From: Pseudomonadota bacterium
GTDB taxonomy: Bacteria; Pseudomonadota; Alphaproteobacteria; Rhizobiales; Xanthobacteraceae
DNA length: 5,215 nucleotides
NCBI GenBank assembly: GCA_963205465.1
Contig: CAUJKG010000254.1
Coordinates: 1-5,215 of the forward strand
Reading direction: 5' to 3'
Part shown: piece by piece, positions 1 through 5,097 of the stretch
How positions within the stretch are numbered: the stretch's first letter is position 1
Layout: each line of letters starts with the position of its first letter
Position numbers and translations under genes: made by a program
Notes under the pieces: generated by a model
Database searches by the model: none
The model's input: the letters and a program-made list of their open reading frames with translations, nothing else
Told to the model about the DNA's origin: nothing

Positions 1-49
1 CGCCGCCGAACGCGATCGAAATCTCTTTGATTTCGAGCAGGTTTTTCAT
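1..49 (-). CDS. livG: LivG-type ABC transporter ATPase, N-terminal 16 codons only
   Basis: Only the first 16 residues are visible, reading MKNLLEIKEISIAFGG, before the window ends. This is the usual opening of a LivG/BraF ATPase, whose first strand leads into the 'F.G' element that precedes Walker A. The protein would bind and hydrolyse ATP on the cytoplasmic face to drive the LivH/LivM permeases. The ATG (49-47) overlaps the TGA of livM (48-46) as ATGA, the mark of translational coupling, and an AAAAGGA ribosome site sits at 57-63, 7 nt upstream. The identification rests on the short sequence plus gene order; Walker A, signature and Walker B motifs lie outside the window. A LivF-type ATPase is the less likely alternative. 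Confidence 0.8.
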   Translation of the reverse strand, partial: MKNLLEIKEISIAFGG

Positions 50-996
50 GTCGCCGTCCTTTTGAAACGCCGGGACAGCGACGGGACGACACCCGCCGGC
101 ATCAGAATGATGCAGAGCATCATTATCATGCCGAGAACCAAGTGCTCGTAGTCATGGAAAATCGTGAGTGCCTGCGGCAGCAGCACGAGGACCGCCGCAC
201 CGAGAATCGAACCTGCAATCGAACCCATGCCGCCAAGGACGACCATGGTCATCAGCTCGACCGAGCGCAGAAAGCCGGCCGTGGAGTCGGGCGTGATGTG
301 CCCGGTGCTCAGCGCGAGCAGCGATCCGGCAAACGACGAATAGACCGCGGAAATCACGAAGATCTTGAACTTCTGCTTCGCGATATCGACACCGACCGTT
401 TGCGAGGCGATTTCGCTGTCGTGGATCGCGCGGAGCGCGCGGCCGGTAGAGCTCGACGCAATGTTGTAAGCGATTGCCGTTCCGATCAGGAGCGCAACGC
501 CCGAGATCCAGTACCATTGCGTGACCGTGCGAATACGAACGCCGAGGATCACGGGACGCGCAACGCTCATTCCATCGGGACCGCCGGTCCAGGACGCCTC
601 ATTGGTAAGCAGCAAGGCGACAAGGAACCCGAAACCGAGCGTTGCCACGGCAAGATAAATGCCGCGGAGCTTGAGGATCGGCTTGCCGATGATTGCAGCG
701 ACCAGCGCAGAAATAATTGCGCCGATCCAGATCGCATAGACGCCGGGGATGCCGAAATGAGCGGGTCCAATTCCTACGGCATAGGCCCCAATTCCGACGA
801 AGCCGGCGTGTCCGAGACTCACCTGCCCGGCGAAACCCATCAGGAGATTGAGCCCGATCGCAGCAAGCCCGAACACATAGATCAGCGTCATGACCCGCAG
901 ATAATAGTTCGACGGCAGCACGAACGGCGCAATAACGATGACGAGCGCGAGGATTAAGAGCGTCAGGATACGCGGAGAAAGTGAGCTCACGATCAC
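46..996 (-). CDS. livM: LivM-type branched-chain/carboxylate ABC transporter permease
   Basis: This 316-residue inner-membrane permease forms half of the translocation channel of a Liv/HAAT-family importer. The family signature GLNLLMGFAGQVSLGHAGF lies at residues 48-66, RGIYLAVATLGFG at 111-123, TGGPDGM at 137-143, and the cytoplasmic EAA-like coupling loop GRALRAIHDSEIAS at 185-198. Many hydrophobic segments run the length of the protein and the size is normal for LivM. Translation starts at GTG (996-994), supported by a GGGAG ribosome site 5 nt upstream (GGAG at 1002-1005). That start overlaps the livH stop as GTGA, and the livM stop overlaps livG. The substrate cannot be read from a permease; next to a CoA-thioester oxygenase it may be an aromatic acid rather than leucine. 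Confidence 0.95.
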   Translation of the reverse strand: MIVSSLSPRILTLLILALVIVIAPFVLPSNYYLRVMTLIYVFGLAAIGLNLLMGFAGQVSLGHAGFVGIGAYAVGIGPAHFGIPGVYAIWIGAIISALVAAIIGKPILKLRGIYLAVATLGFGFLVALLLTNEASWTGGPDGMSVARPVILGVRIRTVTQWYWISGVALLIGTAIAYNIASSSTGRALRAIHDSEIASQTVGVDIAKQKFKIFVISAVYSSFAGSLLALSTGHITPDSTAGFLRSVELMTMVVLGGMGSIAGSILGAAVLVLLPQALTIFHDYEHLVLGMIMMLCIILMPAGVVPSLSRRFKRTAT

Positions 997-1868
997 ACCC
1001 TCTCCCGCGCCATCGAACCGATCAGACCCTGCGGCCGCACCGCGAGCACGATCAGGATTGCGATGAAGGCGAAGGCATCCTTATAGGCCGACGAAATCAG
1101 TCCGCCGCCGAATGCTTCGACAATGCCGAGCACAAGGCCGCCGATGATCGCACCGAGCGGGCTGCCGAAGCCGCCGAGCATGGCCGCGGCGAAGCCTTTC
1201 AACGACAGGAGCGTGCCGGCGTCATAGCTCGTGAGCGTAATCGGAGCCGCGAGAATTCCCGCGACACCGCCGATGCCTGCGGAAATCACAAACGCAAGCG
1301 CAACGATCGACGTCACATTGATGCCGACGAGGGTCGCCGCGAGGCGATTTTGCGAGATCGCCAATATGCCTTTTCCGACCAGCGTGCGCCGCGTGAAGAG
1401 CGCAAGCGCAAGCACGATGACGGCGGCGCCGGCCATCACCACAAAGCTTTGCGGTTGAATCGCCGCGCCGAAAATTTTTACCGGCTCGGTGCTGAACCAT
1501 GCCGGTAGCGAGTGAAAGCGCTTGTCGAACACGAGTTGCGCCGCACCCTTGAGGAAGATGGCCGCTCCCACGGTAAGCACGATCAGACCCAGCACGGAGC
1601 TATTGCGTGCCGGGTCGATCGCGAGCCGATAGAGCAGCAAGCCGGCGATTGCAGACACCAGGATCGCGATGATCCCGGCGGCCACAATCGGTACTCCTGC
1701 CGCGGCGACGAAGACGGTCGTCATGGCACCGAGCATTGCGAAATCGCCTTGTGCGAAATTCGCAACATGCGTTGAGTTGTAGATCAACGTGAAGCCCAAC
1801 GCGATCAGCGCATAGATCGCGCCGACCGTGACGCCGGACGCGGCGTATTGAACCAAGTCAGAGATCAA
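993..1868 (-). CDS. livH: LivH-type branched-chain/carboxylate ABC transporter permease
   Basis: This 291-residue integral membrane permease is the LivM partner. Typical LivH landmarks are the N-terminal segment GAIYALIALGFTLIYNST (about 16-33), ANFAQGDFAMLGA at 36-48, the coupling loop ISQNRLAATLVGIN at 171-184, KGFAAAMLGGFGSPLGA at 224-240 and the C-terminal VRPQGLIG. Length is normal for the family. The start is TTG (1868-1866): an in-frame TGA lies five codons upstream (1881-1883), no ATG or GTG lies between them, and homologues begin at about this point. No clear Shine-Dalgarno precedes it. It sits 53 nt downstream of the binding-protein gene and overlaps livM by 4 bp, so it belongs to the same transcript. 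The weak start may lower permease yield relative to the binding protein. Confidence 0.95.
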   Translation of the reverse strand: MISDLVQYAASGVTVGAIYALIALGFTLIYNSTHVANFAQGDFAMLGAMTTVFVAAAGVPIVAAGIIAILVSAIAGLLLYRLAIDPARNSSVLGLIVLTVGAAIFLKGAAQLVFDKRFHSLPAWFSTEPVKIFGAAIQPQSFVVMAGAAVIVLALALFTRRTLVGKGILAISQNRLAATLVGINVTSIVALAFVISAGIGGVAGILAAPITLTSYDAGTLLSLKGFAAAMLGGFGSPLGAIIGGLVLGIVEAFGGGLISSAYKDAFAFIAILIVLAVRPQGLIGSMARERV

Positions 1869-1921
1869 GGCAGCACCATTTCATTCTGAAAGATGGAGTC
1901 GGTCTCTGGCTCCGGGCCCGC

Positions 1922-3088
1922 TTACTTGCCAGCGGTGACCGGCGTCCAGTTGCCGCCCTTGATCTCCACAATGCGGAAGCCCGCAAGGTCAAGACCCATG
2001 TGGTCGGTCGGGCTCATATTATAGATTCCGTTTACGCCGACATAGTTCTTGGTTGCTTCCAGTTCCGCACGGATCTTCGCGGGATCGCTCGACTTGGCGC
2101 GCTTGATGGCTTCGATGACCATCGTGAAGCCGTCATACATAAAGCCGCCGAAGGCCGAAACCGGCTGATTGTGCTTGGCTTCGTACTGCTTGACGTATGC
2201 AAGGACGGGAGCCCGCTGCGGATCGTTCGCCTCAAGCCGTTCGCCGACGAGAAGCGCCGGCACCGGGAGACGTGCATTTTCGGCACCGCCTTCTGCGAGC
2301 TGGATGAACTCCTTCGAGGCAACGCCGTGGCTGACATAGAGCGGCGTGGTCAGGCCCATCTGCTTGTAGTTACGGGCAAGAATTGCCGGCGACTGGCCGA
2401 TACCCGGGACAACGATCGCCTGCACTTCCGTCTTGCGGCGTACGTTGGTGAGCTGCGGAGTCATGTCGGAATCGCGCGGAGCGAAGCTTTCCTCGTGCGC
2501 GATCTTGATGTTGTACTTCGGCGCAACGGCCACGCATTGATCGCGCATCGAGCGGGCAAAACCGTCGGTGCCGGAAACCAGCGCAATCGTGTTCAGCTTG
2601 CGCGCGACGATGTCGGAGAAAATCTTTTCGCAAGCCATGGTGTCGGTGTGCGGGGTTTTGAACACCCACTTCTTTACGGGCTTCACAACCTGCACGGCGC
2701 CGGCCATGGACACGAACGGAATCTCGGCATCCTCGAACGCCGGGATAACCGCCATCGTGGAGCCAGTGGTCGAACCGCCGATCATGGCGACGACCTTGTC
2801 CTGATCGATCAGGCGGCTGGCGAAGGTACGGGCCGCGTTCGCGTCGCCGCCGTCGTCGTAGAGAAAGAGCTCGATCTTGCGACCGTTGATGCCGCCGCTT
2901 GCGTTGATCTGCTCGACCATCATTTCGATCGTGCGCTTCTGCGGATCGCCAAGGAACGACGCAGGTCCGGTTACCGACAGGATCGCTCCGATCTTGATCG
3001 GCTCCTGCGCGCTGACGGTTCCGGGAAGCAATACAGCCGCTGTGGCTGCAAGCATTCCGGCAGACAGGTTCTTGAAGAATTTACGCAT
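1922..3088 (-). CDS. livK: Periplasmic substrate-binding protein of a Liv/HAAT-type ABC transporter
   Basis: This 388-residue protein is a type I periplasmic binding protein (LivK/ANF-receptor fold). A Sec signal peptide is clear: basic MRKFFK, a hydrophobic core, and a likely cut after VSA at residue 27, leaving QEPIKIG. The mature start IKIGAILSVTGPASFLG is the standard first strand and loop; residues 105-110 (GSTTGS) match the Ser/Thr loop that holds the ligand carboxylate; YDGFTMVIEAIKRA near the C-terminus is also typical. Two cysteines, C153 and C185, may form a disulfide. The ATG at 3088 has a good GGAG site at 3096-3099. The first transporter gene, it is preceded by a hairpin with a T-run. 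The ligand is unknown: such proteins bind amino acids, aromatic acids, amides or urea, and context favours an aromatic carboxylate. Confidence 0.93.
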   Translation of the reverse strand: MRKFFKNLSAGMLAATAAVLLPGTVSAQEPIKIGAILSVTGPASFLGDPQKRTIEMMVEQINASGGINGRKIELFLYDDGGDANAARTFASRLIDQDKVVAMIGGSTTGSTMAVIPAFEDAEIPFVSMAGAVQVVKPVKKWVFKTPHTDTMACEKIFSDIVARKLNTIALVSGTDGFARSMRDQCVAVAPKYNIKIAHEESFAPRDSDMTPQLTNVRRKTEVQAIVVPGIGQSPAILARNYKQMGLTTPLYVSHGVASKEFIQLAEGGAENARLPVPALLVGERLEANDPQRAPVLAYVKQYEAKHNQPVSAFGGFMYDGFTMVIEAIKRAKSSDPAKIRAELEATKNYVGVNGIYNMSPTDHMGLDLAGFRIVEIKGGNWTPVTAGK

Positions 3089-3094
3089 GGTTGG

Positions 3095-3102
3095 TCTCCA
3101 CC
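3095..3102 (-). promoter_or_regulatory. Ribosome binding site of the binding-protein gene
   Basis: On the minus strand GGTGGAGA precedes the ATG at 3088; GGAG (3096-3099) is 7 nt from the start codon. This is the clearest Shine-Dalgarno in the transporter operon and fits the high expression usually needed for a periplasmic binding protein. Confidence 0.7.
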
Positions 3103-3110
3103 CTCTGTGT

Positions 3111-3154
3111 ATAAAAATGGCGGCGACAGACCTTCTCTGTGTCTTTACGCCGCC
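3111..3154 (-). terminator. Probable intrinsic terminator or attenuator hairpin ahead of livK
   Basis: Read on the minus strand, GGCGGCG (3154-3148) pairs with CGCCGCC (3125-3119), giving a 7-bp GC stem. Inside it, AGAC/GTCT or alternatively ACAGA/TCTGT can extend the pairing. The second arm is followed directly by ATTTTTAT (3118-3111). Stem plus T-run is the classic rho-independent form. It lies just after the stop of the dpgC 3' remnant and ends 22 nt before the livK ATG, so it could end transcription from the dioxygenase side or, if the livK promoter lies upstream, act as an attenuator. The T-run is short and interrupted, so efficiency is uncertain. Confidence 0.65.
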
Positions 3155-3225
3155 GGCCCTTTACGTTCTGCGGTTCTGGGTGTTCCAGAAACGCTCGAGA
3201 TTGCTGATCGGCGCAGGCGAGTAAT
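3147..3225. repeat. Direct repeat copy A (partner at 3374-3452)
   Basis: This 79-bp stretch aligns without gaps to 3374-3452 at a constant offset of 227 bp. By hand count about 10 positions differ, so identity is near 87%. It covers the dpgC-like 3' coding end, the stop codon and about 14 bp beyond, including one arm of the terminator-like hairpin. Similarity ends sharply after GAGTAAT at 3225. Confidence 0.85.
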
Positions 3226-3226
3226 T
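3161..3226 (-). pseudogene. Remnant of the 3' end of a second dpgC-like gene
   Basis: Minus-strand codons here read NYSPAPISNLERFWNTQN then RRT and TAA (3163-3161). The intact gene ends HYSPALISNLERFWNAQN then RKM and TAA. Seventeen of the 22 residues match and the stop codons align, so this is the last ~20 codons of a paralogous copy whose remaining ~430 codons are missing. Upstream of 3226 the resemblance stops abruptly. The frame stays open back to a TGA at 3304-3302, and a GTG at 3268 would give a 35-residue peptide, but no ribosome site supports it. It precedes the terminator-like hairpin at 3111-3154, as the end of a real transcription unit would. Either a tandem duplicate was deleted, or a newer copy arrived upstream of an older gene's tail. 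Confidence 0.8.
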
Positions 3227-3256
3227 GCGGCACTGCGCCCCATTGAAAATCTTGAG

Positions 3257-3286
3257 GACAATTTTCACTATGAGTGATAATTTGTC
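3257..3286. promoter_or_regulatory. Imperfect 30-bp dyad overlapping a possible minus-strand promoter
   Basis: On the plus strand, arms GACAATTTTCAC (3257-3268) and GTGATAATTTGTC (3274-3286) are near-perfect inverted repeats around TATGA, with one extra base in the right arm. On the minus strand an exact TTGACA (3288-3283) is followed 16 nt later by GAAAAT (3266-3261), four of six matches to a -10 box. A promoter here, overlapped by an operator-like dyad, would point towards livK and run through the remnant and the hairpin. The -10 is weak, so the promoter call is tentative. Confidence 0.4.
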
Positions 3287-3290
3287 AATG

Positions 3291-3304
3291 TGATCCCCGG
3301 ATCA
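3291..3304. repeat. Short perfect inverted repeat TGATCC-CC-GGATCA
   Basis: Six-base arms flank a 2-nt centre. With a 2-nt bulge the pairing extends outwards (CAATG on the left, TTG on the right). It lies just upstream of the TTGACA element, between the intact dioxygenase gene and the remnant. It may be an operator or a small RNA hairpin; there is no T-run, so it is not a terminator. Confidence 0.35.
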
Positions 3305-3344
3305 TTGCCAAACTCCCTTGCAGCCGTACCTCCGGCCCGCTCGC

Positions 3345-3372
3345 GTTGGCCTGCTCCCTCTTGCAGACCAAC
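3345..3372 (-). other. Strong 10-bp hairpin just after the dioxygenase stop codon
   Basis: In minus-strand RNA GUUGGUCUGC (3372-3363) pairs with GCAGGCCAAC (3354-3345) around an 8-nt loop, with one G-U pair. The plus-strand version has an A-C mismatch at that position, so the structure is better formed in the dpgC-sense transcript. It begins 15 nt after the stop codon (3388). No T-run follows, so it resembles a 3'-end stabilising or processing hairpin or a degenerate terminator rather than a full intrinsic terminator. Confidence 0.45.
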
Positions 3373-3373
3373 C

Positions 3374-3452
3374 ACGACGCCGGTTCTTTACATTTTGCGG
3401 TTCTGTGCGTTCCAGAAGCGCTCGAGATTGCTGATCAGCGCCGGCGAGTAAT
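3374..3452. repeat. Direct repeat copy B (partner at 3147-3225)
   Basis: This is the matching copy inside the intact dioxygenase gene: its last ~21 codons, its stop (3390-3388) and 14 bp downstream. Several of the differences from copy A are silent or conservative at protein level (for example Lys/Arg near the C-terminus), so both copies were probably under coding selection for a time before one was broken. Confidence 0.85.
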
Positions 3453-4755
3453 GGCAATAAGCCTGCTCCCGCGCATAGACGGCCATATAAGTTCTGAAGA
3501 GATCGAGCGGCTCAAAGGCGATACGGATGGCCCGCCGATTGCTCGCCGCGCTCACGACGCCCGAAGTCGTCAGGCGCTCGATGGTGTCGTTGATCGCCTT
3601 GTCCACCTCTTCCGGCGGCACCACGAGGTCGCAGATCATGCGGCCGACGTCGCTGTCGCAATCGAGCCGGCGGTCGGCCATGATCGCCTGGCGGGTGACG
3701 CGATCGCCGACAAACCGCGGCATGCGAAGGTTCGCAATGCCGGGAACGATCCCTTCCTTGCGCGCAGGAAGCGTCATGTAGGCGTCGCTGGCGGCGATAT
3801 TGTAGTCCGCCGCAAGAAGATACTGACAGCCGCCGCCGATCGCGAACTTGTCGATCGCCGTGATCCACGGCTTCTCGAGCGTATCGCCGGTCATTTCGTT
3901 GGGCGAAATATGTTCGTAGGCCATCCCGCGATACATCTTATGGATGAAGCCCAGATCGCGAATGAGGTACCACAGATAGGAAATGCGCCCGTAGTAGATG
4001 TGCGTCAGGTTGATGCCCGTGCAGAACGTGCGCTGGCCCGCGTATTTTCCGCTCTCGATCACGCCGCCGCGCAGCACGCAGATCGACGTTTCGGGATCGA
4101 GCATGGCGAGATCCACGGCGGTTTCTACGTCCGCGACCGTGGTGTCGTCCTCGGCGTTCAGATAGCGCCCGTTCTTCATCTCGACGATCGACGCCTTGCC
4201 CTGCCGATGGACCGAGGCGTGGCCGAGCATGACCTTGCCTTCCCGCTTGAGCGTGTCGAGCTTCGCCAGCGCTTCCTTCCGCGGCAGCAACATCGCGTGC
4301 ACCAGGTGCAAACCACAATCGCGATTGGCGAGGATTCGATTGAAGAACAGTCCCTGATCGAGCTCGTGCCCATCCTTCTCGGACTGAATCAGCGGGTTCT
4401 CGCGGGCGATCCGCGCGGGATCGGGGCACAGGCCCGGCACCTTCGCAACGACGTCGACTGCGAGCGTTTCAACGCGCTTGAAGACACGCAGGTTGTCGGT
4501 CAGCGCGCGGTATAAAGTATCGACGTGCGCATCGAGAAATGTCTCGCGCGCGGCGCGCGCGGCCTTGAGAATCGCTTCGACCTTGGCTTGCTGCTCGGCA
4601 GTCCGGTCGCGCCGCGCCGGCATTGCGTCGATGATCGCGAAACCATCCGCCCAATACTTCGAGAAATTGGCGCAGTCTGAAGCATAGTCGCCGGAGACCT
4701 GCGGACGGTTGTTTCCGCTGTTTTCAGATACCGTCTTGACGTTGGCCGAAGACAT
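3388..4755 (-). CDS. dpgC: DpgC-like cofactor-independent arylacetyl-CoA dioxygenase (enoyl-CoA hydratase superfamily)
   Basis: The 455-residue product closely resembles DpgC, the vancomycin-pathway enzyme that uses O2 without metal or cofactor to turn 3,5-dihydroxyphenylacetyl-CoA into 3,5-dihydroxyphenylglyoxylate and CoA. Residues 1-~190 form the helical N-terminal domain seen in DpgC and absent from ordinary crotonases, including EKDG at 126-129. The crotonase core carries LNAEDD (199-204), GINLTHIYYGRISYL (247-261), FAIGGGCQ (304-311, oxyanion-hole region) and LPARKEGIVPG (329-339). The C-terminal REQAYCHYSPALISNLERFW (429-448) is DpgC-like. Length is near the family's ~430-440. ATG at 4755 is chosen for its GGAG 6 nt upstream; in-frame ATGs at 4767 and 4797 lack one. 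The true substrate is unknown; an arylacetyl-CoA is expected. It lies upstream of the transporter on the same strand. Confidence 0.85.
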   Translation of the reverse strand: MSSANVKTVSENSGNNRPQVSGDYASDCANFSKYWADGFAIIDAMPARRDRTAEQQAKVEAILKAARAARETFLDAHVDTLYRALTDNLRVFKRVETLAVDVVAKVPGLCPDPARIARENPLIQSEKDGHELDQGLFFNRILANRDCGLHLVHAMLLPRKEALAKLDTLKREGKVMLGHASVHRQGKASIVEMKNGRYLNAEDDTTVADVETAVDLAMLDPETSICVLRGGVIESGKYAGQRTFCTGINLTHIYYGRISYLWYLIRDLGFIHKMYRGMAYEHISPNEMTGDTLEKPWITAIDKFAIGGGCQYLLAADYNIAASDAYMTLPARKEGIVPGIANLRMPRFVGDRVTRQAIMADRRLDCDSDVGRMICDLVVPPEEVDKAINDTIERLTTSGVVSAASNRRAIRIAFEPLDLFRTYMAVYAREQAYCHYSPALISNLERFWNAQNRKM

Positions 4756-4761
4756 CGCGCG

Positions 4762-4765
4762 CTCC
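4762..4765 (-). promoter_or_regulatory. Ribosome binding site that sets the dioxygenase start
   Basis: GGAG on the minus strand lies 6 nt before the ATG at 4755, ideal spacing. The longer in-frame options at 4767 and 4797 have no purine-rich site and would add 4 or 14 residues (MVGCSDRNSRMERA) that do not look like part of the family fold. Confidence 0.7.
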
Positions 4766-4798
4766 ATTCGAGAATTTCTATCGCTGCAGCCAACCATA

Positions 4799-4847
4799 TT
4801 CAGTTCAAATATGAAAGCCTTTTCAGTTCATATAACGAAGTATATGA
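4799..4847. promoter_or_regulatory. Operator-like cluster: two direct repeats and a 20-bp dyad upstream of dpgC
   Basis: TTCAGTTCA occurs at 4799-4807 and 4822-4830, 23 bp apart, and the likeness continues for about 10 more bases (15 of 19 match). The second copy runs into a perfect inverted repeat TCATATA-ACGAAG-TATATGA (4828-4847). The first runs into a smaller dyad, TTCA-AATA-TGAA (4804-4815). This AT-rich island stands out in GC-rich surroundings and lies 44 bp or more upstream of the dioxygenase start, where a promoter and regulator site are expected. A 20-bp dyad with AT-rich arms suits MarR, TetR or GntR family repressors, which often control aromatic-acid genes; which one is not shown here. 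Confidence 0.55.
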
Positions 4848-5079
4848 TGGAATAGATGGAGACTACGGCGCAGGCGCTCTAAAGCAAAAGGCAAGAAGGG
4901 CGCGGTGCTGCTACGCGTAAATGTACGTTTTATCAATGACTTAGAAGACGGCAGCCGTTGGACGGGGCTGGCGCAGCATGATCGCGGGAGAAGCCCGCCC
5001 GCAGCAAGCGCGCAAGTTCACCGGCCCGGCTACCGGAAAGCCCAGAACAATATGTCTGCGCTGCTTCCATTGTTGAACT

Positions 5080-5086
5080 AAAGGAG
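5080..5086 (+). promoter_or_regulatory. Ribosome binding site of the plus-strand thioesterase gene
   Basis: AAAGGAG is a strong Shine-Dalgarno. The next 11 nt lead to ATT at 5098 in the frame that encodes the recognisable protein. No ATG, GTG or TTG lies in that frame between the upstream TGA (5074-5076) and 5098, so this site points to a rare start codon. Confidence 0.5.
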
Positions 5087-5097
5087 CGAAAGCCAAG

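Larger units (their letters stand above)
4756..5097. other. Divergent intergenic region
   Basis: The 342-bp spacer lies between two divergent genes. Its left end is the dioxygenase leader and the AT-rich operator-like island. The right part (about 4860-5079) is GC-rich and holds a small palindrome TACGCGTA (4912-4919), a 5-bp hairpin GCGGG-AGAAG-CCCGC (4984-4998) and the thioesterase ribosome site (5080-5086). A 32-codon plus-strand reading frame (ATG 4978 to TGA 5076) and a longer minus-strand frame (4941-5162) show no ribosome site or recognisable protein sequence. No RNA gene is apparent. Confidence 0.6.

Noticed and set aside
142..957. Plus-strand frame opposite livM
   Set aside because: Charged, low-hydrophobicity mirror of a membrane protein gene, with no ribosome site or recognisable domain.
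1913..1920. CGGGCCCG palindrome between livK and livH as a terminator
   Set aside because: No loop and no T-run, and it lies inside what is almost certainly one operon.
2000..3277. Long plus-strand open frame (425 codons) opposite the binding-protein gene
   Set aside because: It lies antisense to a clear livK with signal peptide and family motifs, is rich in Arg, Asp and His as mirror frames of GC-rich genes are, and matches no family I recognise.
3274..4515. Long plus-strand open frame (413 codons) opposite the dpgC-like gene
   Set aside because: Antisense shadow. Its likeness to part of the other plus-strand frame comes only from the 79-bp repeat.
4829..4846. Resemblance of the ATAACGAAGTATA segment to a lox-type recombinase arm
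   Set aside because: Only a single partial arm with a 6-nt centre, and no recombinase or second site nearby; an operator dyad explains it better.
4984..4998. Hairpin GCGGG-AGAAG-CCCGC as a terminator
   Set aside because: Five-bp stem with no T-run on either strand, and no gene ending next to it.
4978..5076. 32-codon plus-strand frame just before the thioesterase
   Set aside because: No convincing ribosome site and no recognisable motif. It might be a leader peptide coupled to the thioesterase, but nothing shows this.
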